Of a DNA stretch of 64,000 nt, positions 52,412 to 60,831 are shown in pieces; position 1 is the first letter of the stretch, and each line of letters opens with the position of its first letter. The notes beneath the pieces were generated by a model. The model searched no databases. It saw only the letters and a list, made by a program, of their open reading frames with translations, and was not told the origin of the DNA. A program made the position numbers and the translations under genes. Where the stretch lies: positions 2,232,001 through 2,296,000 of the forward strand of contig CAVYPC010000002.1 of NCBI GenBank assembly GCA_963770315.1, written 5' to 3'. Source of the DNA: VRUE01 sp963770315. GTDB lineage: Bacteria > Actinomycetota > Thermoleophilia > Solirubrobacterales > 70-9.

Positions 52412-53242
52412 TTATCCGGCCACCGCCCAGACGCCACGGTTGATGCATTTGCCAAAGAGGCCCGTGGGGCAACTCAGCTTGAGCGAGGCTCCAGCCGGAG
52501 CCGTGGTGGCGCTTTCTCCGCCGTTGGTGGGGTTTTGGACGGCCACGGTCGCGGACGGGATGACCAGGCCCGGATTGATTTGGAACCCGACGCCGTAGAC
52601 GCAGAGCTTGCCCGGGTTGGCCTGTGGCATGCCGCTGGTCACACCGGGGCAGCCGGCGGCGGTGCCAGTTTTCCCTTCGGCGTCTGCCGGGACGAAGACA
52701 AAGGTGGGTGCCGGGCTGACGGGAACCGAGAAGCTGGCCGAAGTCAGTTCTTCGCTTCCTTCCGCGGTGCCGTTGTTTGGTCCCTGGTAAGTGCCGGTCT
52801 CGGTGGCACCTGCGGGGAGAGTGCCGGTGGCAGTCCAGGGGGAGCCGTTGCAGGCGTAGTGGACGACGCCCGAGCCTTCGACTGCGACTTCGTTGCCGCC
52901 GTTCAGTGCGCAGGGTTCCCCGGCCGGTTCTTCGTTTTCTTCGTCTTCGGCGCTGAAGGAGCCGACGACTACCGACTTGCCGTTTGCCCCAGGAGCGCCG
53001 TTGGCTCCGTCTTTGCCGCTGGCGCCCGCGGGGCCTGCGGGGCCCTGCGGACCTGCCGGTCCGGCTGGACCCGTCGCGCCCTTGGGGCCCCGTGGGCCCT
53101 TCTTGGCCTTGGACTTCGAGGCCGCGGCCTTGCCGCCGCCGTTGTTGGTTGCGGCGTAGGCGCCGCCCATCATCGCGAAGACCAGGGCGATCACCGAGAT
53201 CGCGCCCGGGATGCCGAAGCGGTTGCGCATTGGCGAGAACAT
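52412..53242 (-). CDS. Collagen-like secreted or membrane-anchored protein
   Basis: The 276-aa protein begins MFSPMRNRFGIPGAISVIAL with one hydrophobic segment ending AMMGGAYA (signal peptide or anchor), then a Lys-rich linker and 14 consecutive Gly-X-Y triplets (GPRGPKGATGPAGPAGPQGP ... GANGKS), followed by a globular C-terminal domain of about 165 aa with four cysteines. Such proteins form triple helices. Start taken at ATG 53242; farther upstream codons have no signal character. Heads the three-gene secreted operon with the two large genes downstream. Confidence 0.88.
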   Translation of the reverse strand: MFSPMRNRFGIPGAISVIALVFAMMGGAYAATNNGGGKAAASKSKAKKGPRGPKGATGPAGPAGPQGPAGPAGASGKDGANGAPGANGKSVVVGSFSAEDEENEEPAGEPCALNGGNEVAVEGSGVVHYACNGSPWTATGTLPAGATETGTYQGPNNGTAEGSEELTSASFSVPVSPAPTFVFVPADAEGKTGTAAGCPGVTSGMPQANPGKLCVYGVGFQINPGLVIPSATVAVQNPTNGGESATTAPAGASLKLSCPTGLFGKCINRGVWAVAG

Positions 53243-53340
53243 CAAATCTCTCTCCTTGTCCCGTGAGCCCCTCTGCCTGCCGCTTCCCTTGCGGCTCCCT
53301 TGTGGCGAAGCTCGTTTGTTGGTCCCTGTAGCTACAAGGA

Positions 53341-53394
53341 ACACGGACATCCGTGTTTCCTATGTGCTGTGGGCATTAAGACACACGTGTGTCT
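53341..53394. promoter_or_regulatory. Two palindromes in the collagen-like gene upstream region
   Basis: ACACGGA-CA-TCCGTGT at 53341-53356 and a perfect 16-bp palindrome AGACACACGTGTGTCT at 53379-53394. TGTAGCTACA, a third palindrome, lies just before the first. They are 99-152 nt upstream of the collagen-like start and are typical of dimeric regulator sites. Confidence 0.5.
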
Positions 53395-53438
53395 GAATGT
53401 CAAGGCCGGGGCGAAGAGCCGCTTTCAGCGCGTCAAAC

Positions 53439-53489
53439 TTGACAATTCTGGCGCTGAATTGTTACATTACATTGCCAGAAGTGATGTAA
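53439..53489 (+). promoter_or_regulatory. vapBC promoter with imperfect palindromic operator
   Basis: TTGACA (53439-53444), 18-nt spacer, TACATT (53463-53468). The -10 lies within an imperfect palindrome, TTACATTACAT (53462-53472) facing AAGTGATGTAA (53479-53489), directly before the antitoxin ATG at 53491. Fits autoregulation by the antitoxin-toxin complex. Confidence 0.6.
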
Positions 53490-53490
53490 A

Positions 53491-53739
53491 ATGGCCCGCA
53501 TGAAGCGACTGCAGATATCGATCGAGCCCGAGCTGGACGCGGCGGTGGAAAGACGCGCCGAAGAAGAGGGGCTCTCGAAGGCGGAGGTGATCAGGCGTTG
53601 CGTGCGGGAAGAGATACGGCCATTGCCGCCGATAGAGGAGGATCCGCTGTTCAAGATGTTCGGCACCGTGTCGAGCGACCCCGGCGACAACCGCTCGATC
53701 GACGAGGTCGTCTACGGGCCGTCGAACCCGGACCCCTGA
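53491..53739 (+). CDS. Ribbon-helix-helix antitoxin (VapB/CopG type)
   Basis: The 82 aa start MARMKRLQISIEPELDAAVE and continue RRAEEEGLSKAEVIRRCVRE, a ribbon-helix-helix DNA-binding fold; the acidic C-terminus (IEEDPLFKMFGTVSSDPGDN) would bind and block the toxin. Followed by a PIN toxin with a 3-nt overlap. Confidence 0.88.
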   Translation: MARMKRLQISIEPELDAAVERRAEEEGLSKAEVIRRCVREEIRPLPPIEEDPLFKMFGTVSSDPGDNRSIDEVVYGPSNPDP

Positions 53740-54137
53740 TCTTCGTAGATACCTCATTCCTGATCGCGGGCTTCGATGACCGCGATCCCCACCACCGGGA
53801 AGCCGTGCTTCTCGCCCAGCAAGTCGTCGGACGGCGAATGATCACGAGCAACCACGTTCGAGGCGAGAGCTGGACGTGGTTCCGCCGCAAGCGGTGGCAC
53901 GGAAAGGCCGTTGAGCTCCTCGACGCTCTACGCTCGGGATCCAGCAACGTGCGAGTCGACTTCGTTTTGGAGAAGCTCGAGGACGAGGCGCTGCGCTGGC
54001 TCCGCCAGCACGACGAGTGCGAGTACTCGTTCGTCGACGCGACCAGCTTCGCCTACATGCGGGCCAAGGGCATCGAGGAGGCGCTCGCCTTCGACGGCGA
54101 CTTCGCCGCCGCCGGCTTCACGGAATTGCGTCCGTAG
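53736..54137 (+). CDS. PIN-domain ribonuclease toxin (VapC family), probable CTG start
   Basis: Metal-dependent RNase. The four acidic residues expected of PIN domains are seen at Asp5 (VDTSF), Glu44 (RGES), Asp101 (VDATS) and Asp120/122 (FDGDF). No ATG, GTG or TTG stands at the expected N-terminus (LIFVDTSFLI); the CTG at 53736 overlaps the antitoxin TGA as CTGA, matching the overlap style seen elsewhere. The 133-aa size is normal. An earlier ATG would overlap the antitoxin deeply. Confidence 0.85.
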   Translation: MIFVDTSFLIAGFDDRDPHHREAVLLAQQVVGRRMITSNHVRGESWTWFRRKRWHGKAVELLDALRSGSSNVRVDFVLEKLEDEALRWLRQHDECEYSFVDATSFAYMRAKGIEEALAFDGDFAAAGFTELRP

Positions 54138-54145
54138 CCCCTTCT

Positions 54146-55888
54146 TCAGCCGCCGTTGTTGAGGCCGGCCACGGGCGTGCCGTGGACGACGTCGGCGCAG
54201 AGGAGGGGCGGCGGATCGAAGGAGTCGGTGAGGGCGCGACCGGCGGGCGTGCCGTGGAGGATCGGTTCGGGGCGCGGGCCCTTCTTGGGCTTCGGCGGTT
54301 GGGTGTAGAAGCCGGCGCCGCACTGGATCACTTCGTCGCGGACGCCGTCGCGGGCGTCGATCGTGTCGTCGCCGCCGTTGCCGTAGAAGCGGTCGACGCC
54401 CGGTTGGCCGAGCATCGCGTTGGGGCCGCTGTCGCCGATCAGCACGTCGTAGTCGAAGGAGCCCTCCATGTCCTCGTCGCTGGGATCGAGGCGGACCGGG
54501 TGGCAGCCCTTGACGACGTCGATCCAGGCTTTGTGCTGGAGAAAGGAGATGTAGAGGATGCCGGGGTGGGCCTGGGTCTCGGCGAAGGAGGCGTCGTCGC
54601 GGCCTTCGCCGCCGACGATCGCGCCGCCGGCGCAGCCGCCGCCCGCCGCGAGCAGGTCGCCGTTTCCTTCCCCATATAAGAAGGTCGGCCCGGGCAGGCC
54701 GCCGACCAACCCGTCGGCGCCGTCGCCGCCGTAGAGGCGGTCGGCGCCGGGACCGGACTCGAGCAGGTCGTCCTCGGGGCCGGCTTTGATCGTGTCGTCG
54801 CCGAAGCCGCCGGCGATTCGGACGTTCGCCGCGGCCTGCAGCGAGCCTTCGACCGTGAGCCGGTCGTTGCCGGGGCCGAGGTCGGCCATCAGCCAGCGCG
54901 CCGGCCCTTCGGTCGCGCAGACGACCCGCTTCGGGTCTTCCCCCGACCGCGTGCAGCCGGCGCCGATCGCCACCCCCCTGGCGGCGGTGATGCCAAAGCT
55001 CTCCGAGGCTTCGTCGAAGGCGACGGTGAAGTCGTCGGGGCCGCCGCCGCCGACGATCGAGAGTCCCCCGCCGGTGCCTTTGGTGCGGTCGACCTGGATA
55101 TAGGCCGAAGCCTTAGGCGGCGCTTCCTTGCCGCAGGAGACGGCGTTCTTCGCCCCGAAGCAGGCATCGCTTCCCTGGCCGCCGACGATCGCGTCCTCCC
55201 CACCCCCGCCACGGATGACGTCGTCGCCGGGACCGCCGTTGATCGCGTTGTCGCCCTTGCTGCCGATCAAGGTGTCGCGGAAGGCCGAGCCTTCGATGCT
55301 CTCCAGCCGGAAGAGGCGATCGTGGCCGTCGCCCCGGGCCCTGTGCCCGTGCAGCGAGACCCAGACGCCGTCGCCCCTGCCCCCTGCGACCTTGGTCGCG
55401 AAGGAGGCGATGTCGCCTTTGCCCGGGCCACCGTCCATGCGGTCGTAGCCGTAGTCGCCGTGGACGAGGTCGAATTCGCCGGGACCGCCGTTGAGGGTGT
55501 CGATGCCGAGGCTGCCGGCGACCTCATCGGCGTTGCCGGTGCCGCCGAGGATCTTGTCGTCGCCGAGGTCGCCGATGACGCGATCGGTCCCGGCCCCGCC
55601 GTCAGCCGTGTCGTTGCCGCGCCCGCCGTGGATCAGGTCGTCGCCGGGGCCGCCGCAGAGCAGGTCGTTGCCGAGGCTGCCGAGGATTTCGTCGTCCCCC
55701 CCACCGCCCCAGATCACGTCGCGGCCAGGGGTCCCGCGCAGCACATCCGACCCTTCGGTGCCGACGATCTTCGCCCGCCGCCCGTGGCAGCGCGCTTCGT
55801 CTTCTTCCTTGACCGGCGCTGCGCCGAGGGCGAAAAAGGCGCCCAGCAGCACCAGCCCGATCGCGATTCCCCTGCCCATCAACCTCAT
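54146..55888 (-). CDS. RTX-like secreted protein with calcium-binding nonapeptide repeats
   Basis: About 580 aa. From ATG 55888 the N-terminus MRLMGRGIAIGLVLLGAFFA is a signal peptide. Then many GGxGxDxhx repeats (GGGGDDEILGSLGNDLLCGG; GGPGDDLIHGGRGNDTADGG) in two clusters near residues 55-225 and 370-415, which form calcium-dependent parallel beta rolls. No protease or lipase domain is seen. Convergent with vapC, 8 nt apart. Probably surface or exported; an upstream TTG start at 55921 is possible but would break the signal peptide. Confidence 0.85.
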   Translation of the reverse strand: MRLMGRGIAIGLVLLGAFFALGAAPVKEEDEARCHGRRAKIVGTEGSDVLRGTPGRDVIWGGGGDDEILGSLGNDLLCGGPGDDLIHGGRGNDTADGGAGTDRVIGDLGDDKILGGTGNADEVAGSLGIDTLNGGPGEFDLVHGDYGYDRMDGGPGKGDIASFATKVAGGRGDGVWVSLHGHRARGDGHDRLFRLESIEGSAFRDTLIGSKGDNAINGGPGDDVIRGGGGEDAIVGGQGSDACFGAKNAVSCGKEAPPKASAYIQVDRTKGTGGGLSIVGGGGPDDFTVAFDEASESFGITAARGVAIGAGCTRSGEDPKRVVCATEGPARWLMADLGPGNDRLTVEGSLQAAANVRIAGGFGDDTIKAGPEDDLLESGPGADRLYGGDGADGLVGGLPGPTFLYGEGNGDLLAAGGGCAGGAIVGGEGRDDASFAETQAHPGILYISFLQHKAWIDVVKGCHPVRLDPSDEDMEGSFDYDVLIGDSGPNAMLGQPGVDRFYGNGGDDTIDARDGVRDEVIQCGAGFYTQPPKPKKGPRPEPILHGTPAGRALTDSFDPPPLLCADVVHGTPVAGLNNGG

Positions 55889-55905
55889 CCGATAGAGAAT
55901 ACCAT

Positions 55906-55921
55906 TTGGATTGCTATCCAA
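55906..55921. promoter_or_regulatory. Palindrome between the RTX-like gene and vapBC pair 2
   Basis: TTGGAT-TGCT-ATCCAA, perfect 6-bp arms, located 29 nt before the second vapB start and 18 nt from the RTX-like start. Position suits an autoregulatory operator for the toxin-antitoxin pair. Confidence 0.45.
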
Positions 55922-55949
55922 TTTCGTTCATGCTCGCTATCCTTGACCG

Positions 55950-56174
55950 ATGGCCACCGCTTCCAACAGGCACAAGACGTCGTTCGAGATCGACACCGAC
56001 AAGGTCACGGCGGCGAAGGAGGTCCTCGGCACCAAGACGCTGACCGACACCGTGGACGCCGCGCTGTCGGAAGTCGTCAGGCTGCGACAGCGGCGGCAAC
56101 TGGTCGAGCTGCTCTTCAGGCCAGGGGCGCTGGCCCTCGACGAGCCGGAGACCATGGCCGACGCCTGGCGCTGA
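55950..56174 (+). CDS. VapB-type antitoxin
   Basis: The 74 aa MATASNRHKTSFEIDTDKVT, followed by AAKEVLGTKTLTDTVDAALS, resemble the actinobacterial VapB (DUF2191-like) antitoxins with an N-terminal DNA-binding part and a C-terminal toxin-binding helix (LLFRPGALALDEPETMADAW). Precedes the PIN gene by 12 nt. Confidence 0.82.
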   Translation: MATASNRHKTSFEIDTDKVTAAKEVLGTKTLTDTVDAALSEVVRLRQRRQLVELLFRPGALALDEPETMADAWR

Positions 56175-56186
56175 CACTCCGCCCCG

Positions 56187-56603
56187 GTGCCCGCCTTCAT
56201 TGCCGACAAGAGCGCCCTGACCCGTCGCGAGACCCGGCCGGAGGTGCGCGAAGTGCTGGAGCCGTTGCTGGTGGCGGGAGAGATCGCGACCTGCGGCATC
56301 GTCGACCTGGAGCTTCTCTACAGCGCCCGGGACCGCGCCACCTACCGAGCCCTGGTCGAGGCCCTGCGAGGGATGCCCCGGGTACCCGTCGAGGACGCAG
56401 CAGTGAGCCGAGCGCTCGAGGTCCAGGCGATGCTCGCCGAGCGCTCCCAGCATCGCGCGGTCCCGCTTCCCGATCTGCTGATAGCGGCCTGCGCCGAGCT
56501 GGCGGGGCTGGCGGTGCTGCACTACGACGCCGACTTCGAGCGGATCGCGGAGCTCACCGGCCAGCCCGTGCAGTGGATCGTCCCTCGCGGCAGCGTGTCG
56601 TAG
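56187..56603 (+). CDS. PIN-domain ribonuclease toxin (VapC family), pair 2
   Basis: The 138 aa start from GTG at 56187 (PAFIADKSALTRRETRPEVR). PIN acidic residues: Asp7, Glu42 (DLELLY), Asp96 (LPDLLIA) and Asp114/116 (HYDADFE). A complete and probably functional toxin with its antitoxin. Converges on the aldehyde dehydrogenase gene. Confidence 0.88.
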   Translation: MPAFIADKSALTRRETRPEVREVLEPLLVAGEIATCGIVDLELLYSARDRATYRALVEALRGMPRVPVEDAAVSRALEVQAMLAERSQHRAVPLPDLLIAACAELAGLAVLHYDADFERIAELTGQPVQWIVPRGSVS

Positions 56604-56613
56604 CCGGCACTGT

Positions 56614-58056
56614 CTATTCGAGGTTGATCATGACGTGCTTGATCTCGGTGTAGTCCTCGAGCGCATACATGGAGAGATCCTTGCCGTAGCCGGATTCCTT
56701 GTAGCCGCCGTGCGGCATCTCGGAGACGAGCGGGATGTGGTCGTTGATCCAGACGCAGCCGAAGCGCAGTGCGTTGGCGACCCGCATCGCGCGGCCGACG
56801 TCGCGGGTCCAGACCGAGGAGGCGAGGCCGTAGGGGGTCCCGTTCGCCCACTCGATCGCCTTCGCCTCGTCGCTGAAGGGCTGCACGGTGATCACCGGGC
56901 CGAAAATCTCCTTCTGGATCATCTCGTCGCCCTGCTCGAGCCCAGCGACGACCGCCGGCTCGAGGAAGTAGCCCGGCAGGTCGGGCTGGGTGCCGCCGGT
57001 GACGATCTCGGCGTTGCCGGGCCTGCGCTCGAGAAAGCCCTCGACCCGCTCGCGCTGGCGCTCGGAGTTGAGCGGCCCGAGGGTCGTGTCGGCGCTGAGG
57101 GTATCGCCGAGGACGAGCCCCTTCGCTTCGCCGACGAGGCCATTGACGACGTCGTCGTAGATCCCTTTCGAGGTGAGCACGCGGGTCGCCGCCGTGCAGT
57201 CCTGGCCGGCGTTGTAGTAGCCGGTGCCGGCGATCGTCTCCATCGCGGCTCCCATGTCGACGTCGTCGAAGACGACGACCGGCGCCTTGCCGCCGAGCTC
57301 GAGGTGCACCCGCTTCAGCGTGTCGGCCGCCGCCTTGGCGATCCACTTGCCGGTCGGCGGCGAGCCGGTCAGCGAGACCATCTCGACGTCGGGGTGGGTG
57401 ACCAGCTCGACCCCGGTCGGCTCGCCGTGCCCGCCGATCGCGTTGAGCACGCCCGGCGGCAGCAGGTCGGCGCACCACTCGGCGAAGAGCAGCGTCGTCA
57501 GCGGCGTCGTCTCGGCCGGCTTGAGGACGACGGTGTTGCCGGCGGCGAGCGCCGGCCCGATCTTCCAGATCGCCATCATCAGCGGGTAGTTCCAGGGGGT
57601 GATCTGGCCGACGACGCCGATCGGCTCGCGGCGGATGAAGGAGGTGTGGCCCTCCATGTACTCGCCCGCCGCGCGGCCCTCCATGCAGCGGGCAGCGCCG
57701 GCGAAGAAGCGCAGGTTGTCGGCCATCACCGGCACCTCGTCCTCGAGCACCGCGCCCCGCGGCTTGCCCGCGTCGGCGGCCTCGAGGTCGGCGATCTCCT
57801 CACCCCGCTCCTCGATCAGGTCGGCCATCCGCAGCAGTGCTCGCGCCCGTTCTCCGGGCGGGGTCGCGGCCCAGCCCTCGAAGGCCCCCTTGGCGGCGGC
57901 GACCGCGGCGGCGACGTCGGGCTTGGTCGAGAGCGGCGCCTCGGCGATCGCCTCTCCGCTCGCCGGATTGACCACGTCCTCGCTCTGCCCCTCGGCCGGA
58001 TCCACGGCCTTGCCGCCGATGAAGTTCCTCAGCTTCGTCTTCGTCGCCGCAGCCAT
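56614..58056 (-). CDS. Aldehyde dehydrogenase, probably aminobutyraldehyde type
   Basis: NAD(P)-dependent oxidation of an aldehyde. The 480-aa protein shows the oxyanion Asn156 (TPWNYP), general base Glu253 (LELGGK) and nucleophile Cys287 (GQDC). The GSPPTGKWIAKAAADTLKRV region resembles gamma-aminobutyraldehyde dehydrogenases (PatD-like). Beside a class III aminotransferase and a permease, so a role in amine or polyamine degradation is likely. ATG overlaps the alanine dehydrogenase stop in TGATG. Confidence 0.9.
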   Translation of the reverse strand: MAAATKTKLRNFIGGKAVDPAEGQSEDVVNPASGEAIAEAPLSTKPDVAAAVAAAKGAFEGWAATPPGERARALLRMADLIEERGEEIADLEAADAGKPRGAVLEDEVPVMADNLRFFAGAARCMEGRAAGEYMEGHTSFIRREPIGVVGQITPWNYPLMMAIWKIGPALAAGNTVVLKPAETTPLTTLLFAEWCADLLPPGVLNAIGGHGEPTGVELVTHPDVEMVSLTGSPPTGKWIAKAAADTLKRVHLELGGKAPVVVFDDVDMGAAMETIAGTGYYNAGQDCTAATRVLTSKGIYDDVVNGLVGEAKGLVLGDTLSADTTLGPLNSERQRERVEGFLERRPGNAEIVTGGTQPDLPGYFLEPAVVAGLEQGDEMIQKEIFGPVITVQPFSDEAKAIEWANGTPYGLASSVWTRDVGRAMRVANALRFGCVWINDHIPLVSEMPHGGYKESGYGKDLSMYALEDYTEIKHVMINLE

Positions 58057-59261
58057 CAGTCGCGCACCTCCGCGTTTTCTTGGGGCCGATGGGCCGAAAG
58101 GCGGACTCCGGCTCCGCTTTCCTGCCCGTCGACGGGTGGTTGGTCCATGCCAAGCGCCTGCTCGACCGGGACGCACTCCATCCCCACGGCCTCGGCGACC
58201 GCCGGGTGGGTCACCTGGCCGGCCGCGACGTTCACTCCGGGGCGCAGGCCTGGGTCGCGCCGGATCGCGCCCTCGACACCGCGGTCGGCGAGCGCGATCG
58301 CGTAGGGAAGGGTGGCGTTGGTGAGGGCGTGGGTGGAGGTGATCGGGACCGCGCCGGGCATGTTCGCGACGCAGTAGTGGGTGATCCCGTCGACCTCGAA
58401 GGTCGGATCGTGGTGGGTGGTCGGGCGCGAGGTCTCGAAGCAGCCGCCCTGGTCGATCGCCACGTCGACCAGCACCGCGCCCGGCTTCATCAGCGCCAGC
58501 TGCTCGCGGCGCACTACATAAGGGGCGCGGGCGCCGTGGACGAGGACGGCGCCGATCACTAGGTCAGCGCGGGGCAGCATCTCCTCGACCGCGAGGGTGG
58601 TCGAGTAGACGGTCGAGCAGGCGCCGGCGAAGGCGATGTCGAGCTGGCGCAGGCGGTCGATCGACTTGTCGTAGACGAACACGTCGGCACCCATCCCGAT
58701 CGCGACGAAGGCGGCGTTCATGCCGACCACGCCGCCGCCGATCACCATCACGTTGGCCGCCGCCACGCCCGGCACGCCGCCGAGCAGTATGCCGCGCCCG
58801 CCGAGCGGCTTCTCGAGCATGAAGGCGCCGGCCTGGGTGGCGATCTTGCCGGCGATCTCGCTCATCGGCGCCAGCAGCGGCAGCCGCCCCGCCGCGTCCT
58901 CGACCGTCTCGTAGGCGACGCAGGTGGCGCCTGAGGCGCAGAGGCCGCGGGTCTGCTCGGGGTCGGGGGCCAGATGGAGGTAGGTGAAGAGGAGCTGGCC
59001 GCGCCGCAGCATCTCGATCTCGGGCGCCTGCGGCTCCTTCACCTTGAGCACCATCCCCGCCTCGGCGAAGACCGAGGCCGCGTTGGGGACGATGCGGGCG
59101 CCCTGCGACTCGAACTCGGCGTCGGCGATAGCGCTGCCCTCGCCGGCGCCGGCCTCGATCAGCACCAGGTGACCGTGCTCGGACATTTCCCGCACCCCGG
59201 CCGGGGTGATCGCCACCCGGTACTCGTCAGGCTTGATCTCGGTCGGAACCCCGACGATCAC
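58056..59261 (-). CDS. ald: Alanine dehydrogenase
   Basis: Interconverts L-alanine and pyruvate with NAD. From GTG 59261 the N-terminus VIVGVPTEIKPDEYRVAITP is canonical; the active-site Lys75 (KVKEP) and His96 (TYLHLA) are present, and the NAD motif VIGGGVVGMNAA follows. The protein is 401 aa, about 30 longer than usual: after VPVEQALG an extra polar tail runs to the coupled downstream gene. GTGA overlap with pucR-type regulator stop. Confidence 0.93.
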   Translation of the reverse strand: MIVGVPTEIKPDEYRVAITPAGVREMSEHGHLVLIEAGAGEGSAIADAEFESQGARIVPNAASVFAEAGMVLKVKEPQAPEIEMLRRGQLLFTYLHLAPDPEQTRGLCASGATCVAYETVEDAAGRLPLLAPMSEIAGKIATQAGAFMLEKPLGGRGILLGGVPGVAAANVMVIGGGVVGMNAAFVAIGMGADVFVYDKSIDRLRQLDIAFAGACSTVYSTTLAVEEMLPRADLVIGAVLVHGARAPYVVRREQLALMKPGAVLVDVAIDQGGCFETSRPTTHHDPTFEVDGITHYCVANMPGAVPITSTHALTNATLPYAIALADRGVEGAIRRDPGLRPGVNVAAGQVTHPAVAEAVGMECVPVEQALGMDQPPVDGQESGAGVRLSAHRPQENAEVRD

Positions 59262-60820
59262 GTGCCCACCAGCTCCCTCGCCCGCAGCGCCAGCCAGAAC
59301 TCGATCCGGTCGTGGGCGCGCGAGAGGTCGCGGCCGGTCAGCTCTTCGACCTTGCGCATCCGGTAGCGCAGCGTGTGGCGATGGCAGTAGACCTCGCGCG
59401 CCGCTCGCTCCCACTGGCCGTTCTGCTCGATGAAGGCCTCCAGCGAGCGCAGCAGCTCGCCGCCGTAGTCATCGTCCCCCTCCTCGATCGGGCCGAGGAC
59501 GCTGTCGCAGTAGAGCTTCAGCGCCTCGTCGTCCTGGATCGAGAGCAGCAGGGTGAAGGCGCCGAGATCGCGCCAGGACGCCACGTCCGGCCCGCTGCCG
59601 TTCTCCGAGAAGGCGGTCGCCTCCAGCGCGCAGCGCGCCTCGTGGAAGGAGTGGCGCAGCGCCTCGGGAGGGGCAGGGCGGCTGGCCGCCGCCCGCACCG
59701 CGCCGCGCTCTTTGACCAGCGCCCGGCGCGCTTCGGAGGCGAGGTCGACGGGGTCGCGGTCGGCGGCGTCGACGACGGCGCAGAGCAGCTCGCGAGTGCC
59801 GCTGGTGTGGGGAGCGACGACGGCGGGGCAGGCGTCGGCGGCGAGGGCGCGCTCCAGCGCCGACTCGGCGGCGGCCGGATCGTCGAGGTCGAAGACGAGG
59901 ACGGCGGCCTCGTCGCCGATGCCGAAGGGCTCGAGCCGGCGGCGCAGCTCGGAGGGATCGAGGCGCCCACCGAGCGCCCCGGCAAGCACGTCGCCAGCAA
60001 GCCGCCGCTCGGTCTCGCGCGCAACGCGGCGGCGCATCAGCTCGAGCGCGACGACGGCGACCGCCTGCTGCAGGATGAGGCGCTCGAAATCGCCCAGCCC
60101 GCTCGAGTCGCGGACCATCACCACCCAGGCCTGGGGCGGGCCGCCGCCGGGGGAGATCACCGGATGGGCGAGGGCCCGGCCGGCGACCGAAGGATGGGTC
60201 GGGACGAAGGGGTGGCCGTCGGCGATGTGGTCGAGCGCTTCGTCGCGGATCGCCTTCACCGCCTCGGCGGAGAGCTCGCGACGGAAGCTGCGCCCCGCGA
60301 TGCGCTCGCCGCGGTTGTTGAGGATCGCCACCGTGCCGCCGACGGCGGAGGCGATCGTCGCCACGATCTCCTCCAGGCCGCGCTCTTCGAGGACCAGCCG
60401 CTCGAGCCGGCGCTGCACGGCGATGCCCCGCTGCAGCACCTCGTACTGCTCGTTGACCAGCTTGGCGAAGGCCTTCTCGGTGATCGCGATGAACGGGGTC
60501 GAGTAGGGCACCTCGAAGAGCGGGAAGTCGCGTTTCTTCGCTTCCTCGAGCAGCGCTTTCGGCAGTTTCTTGTGGTTGAAGCCCGTGCCGAAGCCGAGCC
60601 CGGCGAGGTTGTGCTCGGCGAGCAGGCGGATGTAGGCACGCTGCTTGGCGGCGGTGTCGAGCGGGATGCCGGTGGTCAGCATCAGCTCCCCCCCGGAGAG
60701 CCATGGGGTCGGGTCCGCGAGCTCGGAGATGTGGATCCAGCGCAGCGGCGCCTCGGCCTTGCCCGCGCCCGCGGCGAGGTCGAGGCCAACCTCGTCCAGC
60801 AGGCTTTGCACGGTCAGCAT
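59258..60820 (-). CDS. PucR-family transcriptional regulator
   Basis: The 520 aa have the N-terminal PucR sensory domain (LTVQSLLDEVGLDLAAGAGK to PYSTPFIAI), a central GGDEF-like region (RLEPFGIGDEAAVLVFDLDD) and a C-terminal helix-turn-helix (REVYCHRHTLRYRMRKVEEL). PucR regulators respond to purines, amines or amino acids and usually control adjacent catabolic genes. Lies between the aminotransferase and alanine dehydrogenase genes, so it is in the operon it may regulate. Confidence 0.92.
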   Translation of the reverse strand: MLTVQSLLDEVGLDLAAGAGKAEAPLRWIHISELADPTPWLSGGELMLTTGIPLDTAAKQRAYIRLLAEHNLAGLGFGTGFNHKKLPKALLEEAKKRDFPLFEVPYSTPFIAITEKAFAKLVNEQYEVLQRGIAVQRRLERLVLEERGLEEIVATIASAVGGTVAILNNRGERIAGRSFRRELSAEAVKAIRDEALDHIADGHPFVPTHPSVAGRALAHPVISPGGGPPQAWVVMVRDSSGLGDFERLILQQAVAVVALELMRRRVARETERRLAGDVLAGALGGRLDPSELRRRLEPFGIGDEAAVLVFDLDDPAAAESALERALAADACPAVVAPHTSGTRELLCAVVDAADRDPVDLASEARRALVKERGAVRAAASRPAPPEALRHSFHEARCALEATAFSENGSGPDVASWRDLGAFTLLLSIQDDEALKLYCDSVLGPIEEGDDDYGGELLRSLEAFIEQNGQWERAAREVYCHRHTLRYRMRKVEELTGRDLSRAHDRIEFWLALRARELVGT

Positions 60821-60831
60821 CGGCGTGCCTA

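Noticed and set aside
55903..55916. 14-base identity TACCATTTGGATTG with the toxin-antitoxin junction near 8540-8590
   Set aside because: A 14-base match between two sites is expected by chance several times in a window of this size; flanks do not align.
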